From contig JBGCDD010000005.1 in the NCBI GenBank assembly GCA_045105075.1, positions 1-57,222 of the forward strand: a stretch of DNA of 57,222 nt, in the 5' to 3' direction. The number at the start of each line of letters is the position of its first letter. Position 1 is the stretch's first letter. Of this stretch, positions 8,360 to 17,595 are shown one piece after another. Made by a program: the position numbers and the translations under genes. A model generated the notes under the pieces. That model did no database searches. It was not told the DNA's origin and was given only the letters and a program-made list of their open reading frames with translations. The stretch is from JBGCDD01 sp045105075. GTDB taxonomy: Bacteria; Pseudomonadota; Alphaproteobacteria; Rhodobacterales; Rhodobacteraceae.

Positions 8360-9418
8360 TTAGTGTCGGGCCAAAAGATCGCGGTAAATTGCTGTGATGG
8401 CTTCGGCCTCATGCACGAGCTTGTGCTGTGTCACCACCTTTTTGCGCGCCGCGTCACCCATGCTTTGTCTCAGACGCGCATCTCCCATCAATTTGCCGGT
8501 CGCCTCAACCAACTGCGCCACGTCTTCCACAGATACCAGAAATCCGGTGTCCCCCGGCACAACCAGATCCTCAAACGCGCCGACGCGGGTGGCGACAACG
8601 GGCACGCCGCACGACATGGCTTCCAGCGGCGTCAGGCCAAACCCTTCCCAACGTTGCGGCGCCACGTAGATGTCGGACGCCTGAAACCAGGGCGCGATCG
8701 AAAAGCTGGCTTCTTCGGGCAAAAACAACAGCCGATCGCTCAGACCGGCGGCTGCAACTCTGGCCTTTAACCCGTCAACAAACCCCTGATACTGAGGCGT
8801 AATACCGCCCATAACAATGCCTTGCGCCCCGGGGTGGTCGGGCAAAAGTTGGATCATGGCATCAACAAACAGGTCGGTGCCCTTTTGCTCGCGCAGCCGG
8901 CCAAAACAGCCCACGATCAAGGCATCCGGGTCCAGCCCAAGCTTTTTGCGCAGCGCTTTTTGATCCGGGGCGGGCGCAAATTCTTCCGCATCGACCCCGT
9001 GCAGGATGACAGGTGCGGGTGCCTCCAGATAAGAGGCCGCCTTGCCCGAGGCGGCAATGACTGCGTCCATTTTGCGGATCAACCAACGCGAATACCCAGA
9101 GCGACTTCGCTGAGCGGCCGAGGTGAACACGAATTTAAAGCGCTTGCGAAACACCCAACTCAGGATCAGACCGATCAACATCTCGATGTTGCGGCGTGCA
9201 TGCCAGATGCGAAAACCGGATGGACCAGAGCGCGACAGAAACGGCAATTTTGACAGCGGAAACTGTGGAATATCCTCAGGCAAAACCGGCCCGGTCGTGG
9301 CAATTGAGATTTGTTGTGCTTGCACCGGAACCAAACGAATAACGGTCGAGGTCACGCCGGAATACCGCCGTTTCAGATTGGGGGCGATCACGTCGATTTT
9401 GGCGGGGTCAACTTGCAT
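8360..9418 (-). CDS. GT4-family glycosyltransferase (LPS core-type)
   Basis: GT-B glycosyltransferase of family 4. The second domain shows VGCFGRLREQKGTDLFVDA, the donor-binding E-x7-E motif EGFGLTPLEAMSCGVPVVAT, and a final helix. The N-terminal domain has VIAPNLKRRYSGVTST, a pattern seen in proteobacterial LPS core mannosyl- or glucosyltransferases. It is 352 aa and soluble or peripheral at the inner membrane. It lies downstream of the Kdo-kinase-like gene on the same strand (39 bp gap), next to waaA, which supports an LPS inner-core role. The donor sugar is unknown. Confidence 0.88.
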   Translation of the reverse strand: MQVDPAKIDVIAPNLKRRYSGVTSTVIRLVPVQAQQISIATTGPVLPEDIPQFPLSKLPFLSRSGPSGFRIWHARRNIEMLIGLILSWVFRKRFKFVFTSAAQRSRSGYSRWLIRKMDAVIAASGKAASYLEAPAPVILHGVDAEEFAPAPDQKALRKKLGLDPDALIVGCFGRLREQKGTDLFVDAMIQLLPDHPGAQGIVMGGITPQYQGFVDGLKARVAAAGLSDRLLFLPEEASFSIAPWFQASDIYVAPQRWEGFGLTPLEAMSCGVPVVATRVGAFEDLVVPGDTGFLVSVEDVAQLVEATGKLMGDARLRQSMGDAARKKVVTQHKLVHEAEAITAIYRDLLARH

Positions 9419-9457
9419 CTCTGGGTCCTGGTCCTGAGAAGGATGCCGGCTTCTTAG

Positions 9458-10207
9458 TCAAGGATGGGCCTGGGTGCCATCAAATTCCTTATCGGCGTCC
9501 GCATAGCCCCTCATCAACTCCGACCAATCCTCGTCGGTCCAGGTGACATTCGCGCCAGCTCGGTTTTGCTTGTGCAAAGATCGTTTCAGACGGTCCAGAT
9601 TTTGCGCCTTCCAAGGGCCGGGCTTGCGTCGTGCGCACTTGTCAAAGTCAATCAGCCAGGCCTGGTGCGCCGTGTCGATCAGGATATTCCGGCAATTCAG
9701 ATCCGAATGAAAAACATGGTGGTCGTGCATGCACCGTATGACCGCTCCAACGGTGTTCCAGGTGCCGGACGGCACCATCCCTTCTGCCAAGATCTCTTGG
9801 AACGGGCGCGCGCCGGGGATGCGTTCGGTCAGAATGGCCGCGCGGTAAAACACACCCCGGTGCGCGACGAGGGCGGCAATCGGGCGAGGCACCGGCAGGC
9901 CATGATTGTGCATCCATCCCAAAAGCTCAAACTCGCGCATCGCGCGGGTTTTTGCGTTTCTGACGCCCAGATAAAGATCGCGGTTCAGCTTTCCTACCAG
10001 ACCACCGCGCCGGAAATGCCGCAGCACCATATCGTGGCCCCCATAGGTCACAAAATGCGCCTGATTTCGCCCGGGCGAACTGCCGCGGTGGTGATGGTTC
10101 TTTTGCACCCAGTCCACATCAAACAGGCGCGGTTCCATCGGCTCCAGAATGTCGGTGTCATACCGAATCACGGAACCCTTGTGGCTCAGGTCCGAATTGG
10201 TCCCCAT
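9458..10207 (-). CDS. 3-deoxy-D-manno-octulosonate (Kdo) kinase-like protein, KdkA type
   Basis: Kinase-fold protein with catalytic-loop HSDLNCRNILID and the metal-binding LIDFDKC, and a KdkA-like LRHFRRGGLVGKLNRD segment in the N-lobe. Enzymes of this family phosphorylate Kdo on lipid A at the cytoplasmic face of the inner membrane. The ATG at 10207 is chosen because GGAG lies about 10 bases upstream and the protein then has 249 aa, close to the family size; an upstream in-frame ATG at 10330 adds 41 unconvincing residues. It is divergent from waaA, the enzyme that makes its substrate, across about 155 bp. Confidence 0.85.
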   Translation of the reverse strand: MGTNSDLSHKGSVIRYDTDILEPMEPRLFDVDWVQKNHHHRGSSPGRNQAHFVTYGGHDMVLRHFRRGGLVGKLNRDLYLGVRNAKTRAMREFELLGWMHNHGLPVPRPIAALVAHRGVFYRAAILTERIPGARPFQEILAEGMVPSGTWNTVGAVIRCMHDHHVFHSDLNCRNILIDTAHQAWLIDFDKCARRKPGPWKAQNLDRLKRSLHKQNRAGANVTWTDEDWSELMRGYADADKEFDGTQAHP

Positions 10208-10362
10208 CGGGTGCGCTCCAACAGTCACGATCGTGCCGGGCGACCCTAGGTGAGCGCTATGGGCAGCACAAGGCATCGATCTGAGCGCTTTCACCGCCGC
10301 GAAAAAGGTGGGATACTGCGCGCCAGACAAGAAACGGCATCGGTGGGAAAGCAGGCAAGGTT

Positions 10363-11643
10363 ATGACAAAGCCCCGCATCCCGCGATCGCTGCGTGTCTG
10401 GCTCTGGATCACGCGCGCCCTGCCCTATCCCATCAAACTGGTGTCCCGTGTTCTGCATGGTCGGATGGGGGCCGCGCCCGAGCGATTTGGTGAGCGCCTC
10501 GGTCAGGCCACCCGGCAGGTTGATGGGCCAGTGGTTTGGTTTCATGCGGCTAGCCTGGGCGAGGTTGCACAGATTGCGCCACTGGCCGAGCGGCTGAGCC
10601 AGTCGCAACAGGGCCACATCCTTGTCACCACGACAACGCAGGCCGGTGCGGACTGGGTCGCGCGCGCATTGCCCGGCGCGCTTCACCAATTCGCCCCTGT
10701 GGATACGCCGTCGGCGGTTTCAGGGTTTCTCGACACCTGGCGCATCACATTTGCAATTTTCATCGAGGGCGATCTGTGGCCCCGTCTGATCCTAGAGCTT
10801 CAGCACCGCGAGATCCCGCACGCGCTTCTCAATGCGCGCCATTCGCGCACGCGCCAGCGGTTTGCCAGCGTGTTTGGCGTGCTCCTGTCGGAATTCTCTT
10901 TGATAACATGTCGATCTGATCAGGTGGCCGAGGGCATCCGTTCGCTTGGGTTTCCCAATAACCGTTTGCAAGTTTTGCCGGATCTCAGAATTGCGACCGC
11001 CAAGCTGCCTTGCGATAGCGACCTTTTGAACGCGGTCGCAACCAAGATCGCCGGTCGTGACGTTTGGCTGGCCGCCTCGACCCATCCCGGCGACGAAGAG
11101 GCTGTGCTGAATGCGCACAAACAGGTCCTCGCCGAAGCCCCAAACGCCCTGCTGATCCTTGCCCCGCGCCACCCAAAACGGGGCGCGGCGTTGACCTCAG
11201 GCGCACGCGCGCAGGGGTTCACGCTGGCAAGGCGCAGTGTCGGCGATGCGATAACACAGCAAACGCAGATCTATCTTGCCGACACGCTTGGCGAACTGGG
11301 CGTGTTCTTTTCTGTCGCACCCATTGCCTTTCTCGGCGGCTCTTTTGGCGACGAGGGCGGGCACAACCCTTATGAGCCTGCCAGTTTCGGCACCGCCATC
11401 CTGTCCGGCCCAAAGGTCAAAAACTTTGCCGATGCCTATGCAGATCTGTCCAAAGCCAGCGCGGCCAAGCTGGTGGACGAGCCTTCGGATCTTGGCGCAT
11501 GTGTCATCACGCTGATGCGCCCGGGGCAGGCAAAATCCATGGGCAACGCCGGGCTGGCATTCATGGAGGTCCGCGAAAACAGCGTGTCGAGCACAGTGGC
11601 GCTGATCACAGATCTGCTTGGCAAAGGGGACAGAGTTCTATGA
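10363..11643 (+). CDS. waaA: Kdo transferase WaaA (KdtA)
   Basis: Transfers Kdo from CMP-Kdo to the lipid A precursor at the inner membrane. It has an N-terminal hydrophobic anchor (about residues 8-30), a RFGERLG motif, WFHAASLGEV with the catalytic-base glutamate E67, IFIEGDLWPRLI, AASTHPGDEE, PRHPKRG and the C-terminal GGSFGDEGGHNPYEPA that binds CMP. The 426 aa length is normal. The 3' end overlaps the convergent GT2 gene by 6 bp. With the neighbouring Kdo-kinase-like gene it defines an inner-core LPS locus. Confidence 0.95.
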   Translation: MTKPRIPRSLRVWLWITRALPYPIKLVSRVLHGRMGAAPERFGERLGQATRQVDGPVVWFHAASLGEVAQIAPLAERLSQSQQGHILVTTTTQAGADWVARALPGALHQFAPVDTPSAVSGFLDTWRITFAIFIEGDLWPRLILELQHREIPHALLNARHSRTRQRFASVFGVLLSEFSLITCRSDQVAEGIRSLGFPNNRLQVLPDLRIATAKLPCDSDLLNAVATKIAGRDVWLAASTHPGDEEAVLNAHKQVLAEAPNALLILAPRHPKRGAALTSGARAQGFTLARRSVGDAITQQTQIYLADTLGELGVFFSVAPIAFLGGSFGDEGGHNPYEPASFGTAILSGPKVKNFADAYADLSKASAAKLVDEPSDLGACVITLMRPGQAKSMGNAGLAFMEVRENSVSSTVALITDLLGKGDRVL

Positions 11644-12507
11644 TTTTAGTTTGCTTTTTCCATCATCCTTCAGCGCGCTGAACGCCCCGGCAAGATATCC
11701 AAGATACTTGGCCCGTTTGCGCCGGTTGAAGATCAGCGGGCTCACCAATTGCAACAGACTGCGCGCAATCACACTGGCCTTGGGGCGCGCCACCTTGTGT
11801 TTGATTTGCGCAAAAACCCGACTGCGCGCCAGATGGTAGGCTTTGAAATAGGCAGTTTCCGGCGACCGCAAGGTCGAGTGCCCGTCATTGTGACGCACCA
11901 CTGCCGCCGGAATATGCATCAACGCACCAACCTTGGCCAGACGCAGCGAAAGATCGTCATCTTCGTAATAAAGAAAGATATTGTCGTCAAAGCCACCAAC
12001 CCGATCAAAAACGTCTTTTGCAATGAAAATGGCGGCCCCGGAGAGCACCGGCACCTGTGTATCGCTGTCGGGCGGCGGGCCGCTGAGACGCGGCTGCTTG
12101 GGCAACAGATTGGATCTGCGTTTGAGCGACACACGCCCCTTCCCGTCAAGCGTGCGCGGATTGAACGCTGCCGCATCCGGATAGGTTTGCACCGCCTTCA
12201 ACAACGCCTCAAAGCACCCTTTTTCTGCTGTTGCATCCGGGTTGAGAAACATAACAAAAGGCGTCTTTGCCACTGCCGCGCCTTGGTTGCATCCGGCCCC
12301 GAAGCCACAATTGACATCGCTTCGCAAAAGATGCGCAGACTGCGCATGCGCAAGAGCCGCCAGCGCCGGATCAGCCTGCGGCGAATTGTCGACAATAACC
12401 ACGGGCATCCCAGGCGGAAGGCTCGCCAGCATCTGCGGCAACACGGCCATTGAGTTATAGGCCACTGTCACAACAGTGATTTGCGATATTGGATCTGCGC
12501 GCGTCAT
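11638..12507 (-). CDS. GT2-family glycosyltransferase
   Basis: GT-A glycosyltransferase resembling rhamnosyltransferase-type family 2 enzymes. It begins ITVVTVAYNS, then VIVDNS, FLNPDA as the metal-binding loop, GGFDDNIFLYYEDDDLSLR as the acceptor/catalytic segment, and a late HNDGHST. It has 289 aa and no clear membrane helix. It is convergent with waaA, whose 3' end it overlaps. The LPS context suggests addition of a core or O-chain sugar; donor and acceptor are unknown. Confidence 0.9.
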   Translation of the reverse strand: MTRADPISQITVVTVAYNSMAVLPQMLASLPPGMPVVIVDNSPQADPALAALAHAQSAHLLRSDVNCGFGAGCNQGAAVAKTPFVMFLNPDATAEKGCFEALLKAVQTYPDAAAFNPRTLDGKGRVSLKRRSNLLPKQPRLSGPPPDSDTQVPVLSGAAIFIAKDVFDRVGGFDDNIFLYYEDDDLSLRLAKVGALMHIPAAVVRHNDGHSTLRSPETAYFKAYHLARSRVFAQIKHKVARPKASVIARSLLQLVSPLIFNRRKRAKYLGYLAGAFSALKDDGKSKLKS

Positions 12508-12735
12508 GGCAGGCGTTCTATGCCCCTATCAGGCTTAACGCAAAGCCGTTTGCACACCCGCCCCAGATCTCGTTTGACCTCTGTGCCATGCGCCACTACC
12601 CTCAGGTTTGTTTGTTTTTCCATTGAAAATGTCCTGTTTCGGAGTGCGAATTGCAACACGCCACAGGTTATCACCGTACGCCGCATGGACGGCTATGCCC
12701 AATCCGTGACAATCAGGTTCTGAGAGCCGAGAAAT

Positions 12736-14106
12736 ATGCGATTCACGTCCTCTGATCCCAAGTCGCCGCGCGTTGCCCGCAGACACCGGCGCATCCGCCG
12801 TTTTTTGCGCCGGTTTATTCCGCACAGTCTCTATGGGCTCTCGGCTGCGGTCTTGATCGTGCCAATCACCCTGGTTCAGCTGATTGTGTCGATCAGCTTT
12901 GTACAGCGCGTCTATGAAGACATCACACGCCAGATGACGCGCAATATGGTTTTTGAGATCAATCTGCTGCAGGACAGCTTTTTAGCCGGGCAAGACATTG
13001 CCCGGTATCGCGAGGCTTTGGCGCTTGAGGTCGAAATCGGCACTGGGCCGAGTCAGGAGCGGCGCGCCTTTTTCGACATTGCCGGTGCCACAATCATCAA
13101 AACCCTGCATGAACAGGTGCCGTCTTTGAAGGTGGTTGATCTGGTGACGCATCGCCGGCAAGTGCATCTGAGCCTGCAAACCGATCGTGGCGATCTGCAT
13201 GTTTCATTCCATCGCAATCGGGTGACCGTGGTGAACCCCCACCAGCTTTTGGTGTTGATCGTTTTTATTTCGGTGCTGATGACCATTTTGGCCTTTGTGT
13301 TTTTGCGCAAACAACTGCGCCCGGTGCGCCAGCTGGCGCAGGCTGCCGAAGCTTTTGGACGCGGCGAACATCGTGCCTATGCGCCCGGTGGTCCCGATGA
13401 GATTCGCGCCGCAGGTGAAGCATTTCTGAGCATGCGCGAGCGCATCATCCAGCACCAGGAGCAACGGACCTTGCTGCTGAGCGGTGTGAGCCACGATCTG
13501 CGCACACCGCTCACGCGTTTGCGTCTTGGTATGTCCCTGAATGAGCACATGATGGACGACCCCGGCATGATCGCGGATCTGGATGAGATGGAGCATCTCA
13601 TCGATTCCTTCCTGGATTTCGTGCGATCCGATACCGGCGAGGATCCGGAGCCAACCGATCTCGTCGAAATGGTGCGCCACACGGTGGAAAAAACGGTGCG
13701 CGGGGGCGGTGCCGTGAGCATCGGAACCTTGCCACCCACGCCGCAAATTCTATCGATCAAGCGCTTGGCTCTTGGCCGGGCTTTGGACAATCTTGTGGGC
13801 AATGCGTTGCGCTATGCCAATCGGGCGGTGGTGTCTTTGGAGGTAAAAGAGGATCTTGTGTGCCTCATCGTGGAAGACGATGGCCCGGGGATCCCGCAAC
13901 ATTTGCGCCACGAAGCACTAAAGCCGTTTTCGCGGCTCGATCCGTCGCGCAATCAGGACAAAGGCGGGGGGCTAGGGCTCGGCCTTGCCATCACAATGGA
14001 CATCGTTCTGTCCCATGGCGGCGCGCTGACACTTGACGAAAGCACCGCCCACGGTGGGCTATTGGCGCGGATAGAATTGCCAATGGCCGTCGATTTTCAG
14101 AGCTAA
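12736..14106 (+). CDS. EnvZ-like membrane sensor histidine kinase (orphan)
   Basis: Two membrane helices (about residues 33-57 and 170-190) flank a roughly 110-residue periplasmic domain. A HAMP linker follows (PVRQLAQAAEAFGRG), then the HisKA H-box SGVSHDLRTPLTRLRL with phospho-acceptor H253. The HATPase domain has an N-box around LVGNALRYANR, VEDDGPGIP, and KGGGLGLGLAI. The overall layout resembles EnvZ. No response regulator is adjacent, so the partner must be elsewhere. The upstream 228 bp (12508-12735) separates it from the divergent GT2 gene. The signal is unknown; its location in a surface-polysaccharide region hints at envelope sensing. Confidence 0.9.
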   Translation: MRFTSSDPKSPRVARRHRRIRRFLRRFIPHSLYGLSAAVLIVPITLVQLIVSISFVQRVYEDITRQMTRNMVFEINLLQDSFLAGQDIARYREALALEVEIGTGPSQERRAFFDIAGATIIKTLHEQVPSLKVVDLVTHRRQVHLSLQTDRGDLHVSFHRNRVTVVNPHQLLVLIVFISVLMTILAFVFLRKQLRPVRQLAQAAEAFGRGEHRAYAPGGPDEIRAAGEAFLSMRERIIQHQEQRTLLLSGVSHDLRTPLTRLRLGMSLNEHMMDDPGMIADLDEMEHLIDSFLDFVRSDTGEDPEPTDLVEMVRHTVEKTVRGGGAVSIGTLPPTPQILSIKRLALGRALDNLVGNALRYANRAVVSLEVKEDLVCLIVEDDGPGIPQHLRHEALKPFSRLDPSRNQDKGGGLGLGLAITMDIVLSHGGALTLDESTAHGGLLARIELPMAVDFQS

Positions 14107-14237
14107 ACCGCGCGCCCTTACAGCCAGCCAAGGATCACCGCGCGGCTTGACCCAATCGACGGTCTTGTTGTGCCTGCACGATTTATCCGCTTAAACGAAC
14201 GTGGCAACATTTGGGTTTTGGATATCGGGTTCTCAAG

Positions 14238-15299
14238 ATGAAGATAGCGTTTTATGCGCAGCATTTGACAGAGCGCGGAACGGCGATCGCAACCTATGAT
14301 TATGCGCGGCACAACCATGAATTGCTCGGGAATGAAACGCTGGTTCTCTACAATCAGGATTTCCCGGAAAACAACCCGGAGGTTGTTGAAAAATACAAAG
14401 CCGCCTTTGAGCTGATCCCGTGTCGCGGTTTCGCCGAGGCCGAGCAGCACGCGCGTCATGAAAACTGTGATTTGATGTATCTCCAGAAGGGCGGCAAGCG
14501 CGATGGGCTGGTTTCCGACGTCGTGCCAACGATGGTGCATTCGGTCTTTGCCGCAACCGTTCGCCAGCTTCACGGCGCCTCCTACGCCTATGTCTCGGAA
14601 TGGTTGTCGGACATATGCGCGCGCAAAACCGTGCCTTGGGTGCCCCATATGATCAGTATCGCCGAAACCGACGATACGATGCGCGGCGATCTTGGTATCC
14701 CGGACGATGCGCGGGTCTTTGGTTGCTATGGCGGACGCACGAGCTTTGACATCGCCTTTGTGCGCCAACAGGTCATCCCGCGGGTTCTTGAGACCTGCCC
14801 TGACGTCTACTTTTTGTTCATGAACATCGAAAAGTTCATTGACCATCCGCGTGTCATTTTCCGCCCTGCGGTCGTGGATCTTGACGAAAAAACCGCGTTC
14901 ATAAATGCCTGTGATGCAATGCTGCATGCCCGCCAGCGCGGCGAAACCTTTGGTTTGGCGATTGGCGAGTTTTCCTTGCGCGACAAGCCTGTGCTGACGT
15001 TCGGACGGTCCAAGGAAAATGCGCATTTGGCGGTGCTGGGCGAAACCGCACTGGTGTATCGCACCGCCGAGGATCTTTACACGTTGATCGCCGGTTTTGA
15101 CCGTTCTGCCCCATCCGCCGCCGAGCCATATCGGCGTTTGTTCGCGCCCGCGCCGGTCATGCAAAAGTTTCACGACAACCTGATCAAACCTGCCATGCTT
15201 GGCGATCCGGACGGGGCCCGCAAACGGCTGGGCCTGAGGCGATGGGATCCGACTCTTTTGGCCAGACCGAAGATCAAGAAACTGCTGAACCAACTCTGA
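14238..15299 (+). CDS. glycosyltransferase-like protein of unknown specificity
   Basis: Probably GT-B. The N-terminus MKIAFYAQHLTERGTAIATYDYA resembles the first strand and glycine-rich loop of GT4 enzymes. The middle CYGGRTSFDIAFVRQQVIP and VYFLFMNIEKF resemble the start of the second domain. RGETFGLAIGEFSL occupies the place of the E-x7-E motif, with glutamates at comparable spacing (E...E). The ATG at 14238 is chosen because the protein then begins at this strand; an upstream in-frame start at 14211 adds nine residues. It stands alone between the histidine kinase and the convergent acyltransferase. The function is inferred and the family is not securely identified. Confidence 0.6.
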   Translation: MKIAFYAQHLTERGTAIATYDYARHNHELLGNETLVLYNQDFPENNPEVVEKYKAAFELIPCRGFAEAEQHARHENCDLMYLQKGGKRDGLVSDVVPTMVHSVFAATVRQLHGASYAYVSEWLSDICARKTVPWVPHMISIAETDDTMRGDLGIPDDARVFGCYGGRTSFDIAFVRQQVIPRVLETCPDVYFLFMNIEKFIDHPRVIFRPAVVDLDEKTAFINACDAMLHARQRGETFGLAIGEFSLRDKPVLTFGRSKENAHLAVLGETALVYRTAEDLYTLIAGFDRSAPSAAEPYRRLFAPAPVMQKFHDNLIKPAMLGDPDGARKRLGLRRWDPTLLARPKIKKLLNQL

Positions 15300-15326
15300 C
15301 CCATCGCCGGGCAAGATCACGGTGTC

Positions 15327-16253
15327 CTAGGGCGCGCCAAAATTTGGCGGCGCCGGGCGCCAACGGCGGTGCATCCAGATCCATTGCTCCGGGTGCGCGT
15401 TTACCTGCACCTCAAGGTCATCGTTAAGCGCTTGGGTCATTTCTTCTGCGCTGCCCTTTGGGATCTCGCGGCCAACAATCAAATCAAACCCAAGATCCGG
15501 GCGCCGAATCCCGTAAACCGGGATCACCAAGGCGTCGAATTTCAGCGCCAGTTCGGCCGCCGACAAAGCGGTCAAAGCCGGTTCGCCCATGAAATTCAAA
15601 GGCGCACCATGTGCCATATACTGGTCCAAAACGATGCCCAGCATGCCGCCCTTGCGCAAAAAACGCAGCATGCCCCCCATCCCTGAGCGGGTCTTTGGAA
15701 ACATCGGCTTGCCGATCTTTTCGATCGCGCGCACGTAGTGCTCGTTAAAGTGGCGATTGGCCATGGGTTTATAGAGCCCGCCCACCGGATACCCGCGCAA
15801 CAGCAGCGCGATGCGCACAGCGTCGTAATTTCCAATATGCCCGGTCACAAGCAACACCGGACGCCCTTGTTGTTTTGCATTTTCCAAAGCCGGAACACCG
15901 GGGCCCGTGAGGTCTTCGCCCTTGACGCGGGCCAAGAGCTCATCGGGCGAATAGATCTCGATAAACGTGCGGCCGACATTCTCGGGCACCTCGCGCTCCA
16001 GACGCTTGACCTCGCTCATCGGCAGTTCGGGAAGGACTGTGGTCAGGTTATCGCGGATCCGGCGGCGCCATCCGGCAACCGGGGCAATCACCCCCGAGGC
16101 CAACCGCGCGGCAAATTGCAGGCGCAGGCGCCACGGCAAGCGCCGCATGATCCCCAACAAGACCCGGAAAATAAAGTTGCTGAGCCAGTCCGTCACCCTT
16201 TTTCGCTTTGATCTCAAGCGCGGCGGAGTTGCTGTGTTTGGCTTATCGGTCAC
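15327..16253 (-). CDS. LpxL/HtrB-type lysophospholipid/lipid A acyltransferase
   Basis: Late acyltransferase family protein. The catalytic H-x4-D motif is HIGNYD (H139, D144). It is followed by LYKPMANRHFNEHYVRAI, then a glycine-rich MGGMLRFLRKGGMLGIVLDQY and a C-terminal PEQWIWMHRRW, a hallmark of LpxL/LpxM. A hydrophobic segment near residues 24-40 would anchor it to the inner membrane. It has 308 aa. It probably adds a secondary acyl chain to Kdo-lipid A, consistent with nearby waaA; the acyl donor is unknown. About 264 bp (16254-16517) separate it from the divergent GT17-like gene, with no other gene seen between. Confidence 0.9.
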   Translation of the reverse strand: MTDKPNTATPPRLRSKRKRVTDWLSNFIFRVLLGIMRRLPWRLRLQFAARLASGVIAPVAGWRRRIRDNLTTVLPELPMSEVKRLEREVPENVGRTFIEIYSPDELLARVKGEDLTGPGVPALENAKQQGRPVLLVTGHIGNYDAVRIALLLRGYPVGGLYKPMANRHFNEHYVRAIEKIGKPMFPKTRSGMGGMLRFLRKGGMLGIVLDQYMAHGAPLNFMGEPALTALSAAELALKFDALVIPVYGIRRPDLGFDLIVGREIPKGSAEEMTQALNDDLEVQVNAHPEQWIWMHRRWRPAPPNFGAP

Positions 16254-16517
16254 GACGTGTGGGTTCCAAACTTTCCCTGACCTTTGGCAGATCCATTAAG
16301 ACGAAGGCTGTCGGACCAAGTTAATCACCTATCCGGGCAAAGCAAGCAAGGCATCTTCCAACAAGACCTGCGGCCGCCGAAAAACCCCGCAAAACCGACC
16401 ATGTTGACAGCCCGGTGGCGTCCGCTAAAACCAAGACGACCATGTCGATGGCACGTTGGCCCATGCTTTGGGGGATTTCGGCGCGTTGGCCCTGCAATCA
16501 CTGGAGACATGCAAAAC

Positions 16518-17354
16518 ATGCGGGTTTTTGACTGCTTTCCCCTCTTCAACGAGGTCGACCTCCTGGAACTTCGGCTGAACGAGCTGTGGGACGTTGTCGA
16601 CTTTTTTGTGATTGTTGAAGCCAGGAAAACCTTCACGGACAATCCCAAAACGCTTTGCCTGACGGAAAACAACGACCGGTTTGCCAAATACATGGACAAG
16701 ATCCGATACGTGGTTTTGGACGTGTTTCCCGAAGGGCTCGGCAATTGGGGACGCGAAGAATACCAGCGCAATTACATCATCGAAGGGTTGTCAGATATCG
16801 CACCGGACGACATCCTCATTCTGTCAGATCTCGATGAGATTCCGCGCGCAGAGGCCGTTGCAAACGTTGTCGCAGGTGGCATCAGGCCAAGCGAGGTCTA
16901 TTGTTTTTCCCTTGAGTGCTACTCCTTTTATCTCAACCTCAGGGTGAACAAGCGCTGGGAACGCCAAGGGCCACGAATGATCCGCGCCGGCGATCTGAAT
17001 GATTTTCAATCCCTGCGCCGCGTTCTGGCCCCCGCCAAAGGGCTGGGCCGGAACGTGATGCGCCAAATCAAGTCAAGCCGCCAGATGAAACGATGGGTGC
17101 GGCGCATCATGGTACATGACGGGGGCTGGCATCTGACCTGGATGGGGGGCAATGCGGCGGTCGCGCTCAAGGGCAGCTCGATCGCTGAGCATTCCCATAT
17201 GCCAAAGGGCGAAAAAACCGTGGATTGGGCCGATACCCGGATGAAATCCGTGTTGGATGACAACAGCCTTTATGAGCTGGTTGACGCCGAAAAACATATG
17301 CCCGATTTTGTGCGCAAGCGCCCGGACTTGTTCGAAAAATACATCTTGCGATGA
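16518..17354 (+). CDS. GT17-like glycosyltransferase (beta-1,4-N-acetylglucosaminyltransferase family)
   Basis: The protein starts MRVFDCFPLFNEVDLLELRLNEL and continues FFVIVEA, ILSDLDEIPRAE as the acidic metal-binding motif, and GWHLTWMGG, all typical of family GT17 (MGAT3-like), which has many bacterial members. The ATG at 16518 is preferred because GGAG lies 11 bases upstream and the family begins here; an ATG at 16509 would add three residues, and a longer open frame from 16284 adds low-complexity, non-homologous sequence. It has 278 aa and no signal peptide. It is divergent from the lipid A acyltransferase gene. It probably decorates a surface glycan. Confidence 0.82.
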   Translation: MRVFDCFPLFNEVDLLELRLNELWDVVDFFVIVEARKTFTDNPKTLCLTENNDRFAKYMDKIRYVVLDVFPEGLGNWGREEYQRNYIIEGLSDIAPDDILILSDLDEIPRAEAVANVVAGGIRPSEVYCFSLECYSFYLNLRVNKRWERQGPRMIRAGDLNDFQSLRRVLAPAKGLGRNVMRQIKSSRQMKRWVRRIMVHDGGWHLTWMGGNAAVALKGSSIAEHSHMPKGEKTVDWADTRMKSVLDDNSLYELVDAEKHMPDFVRKRPDLFEKYILR

Positions 17355-17595
17355 CCGTTTGCATCGGCGCGCGGATGCGAAGTAGTCGGGCCTCTTTCAG
17401 CCAGACAGATAGGACTGTTCCTGCTCAAGGTTGATCCCGGGGCCGGGGTTGTCAGCGTTAGAGCGACATTTGGGCGCCATAGCGCAGCGCACGAAACGGC
17501 GCGCCATCAGCTCCTTTGACCCAATGTCTTTCGCAAAATCCAATAGACGCCCGATTTCAGGCGGCAAAGGCGCCCCATCATGGCTAAAAGAGGCC

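Noticed and set aside
14118..15320. Minus-strand open frame of 400 codons opposite the glycosyltransferase-like gene.
   Set aside because: It runs opposite a frame with recognisable GT-like strands and a good start. Its Gln/His-rich product has no domain signature.
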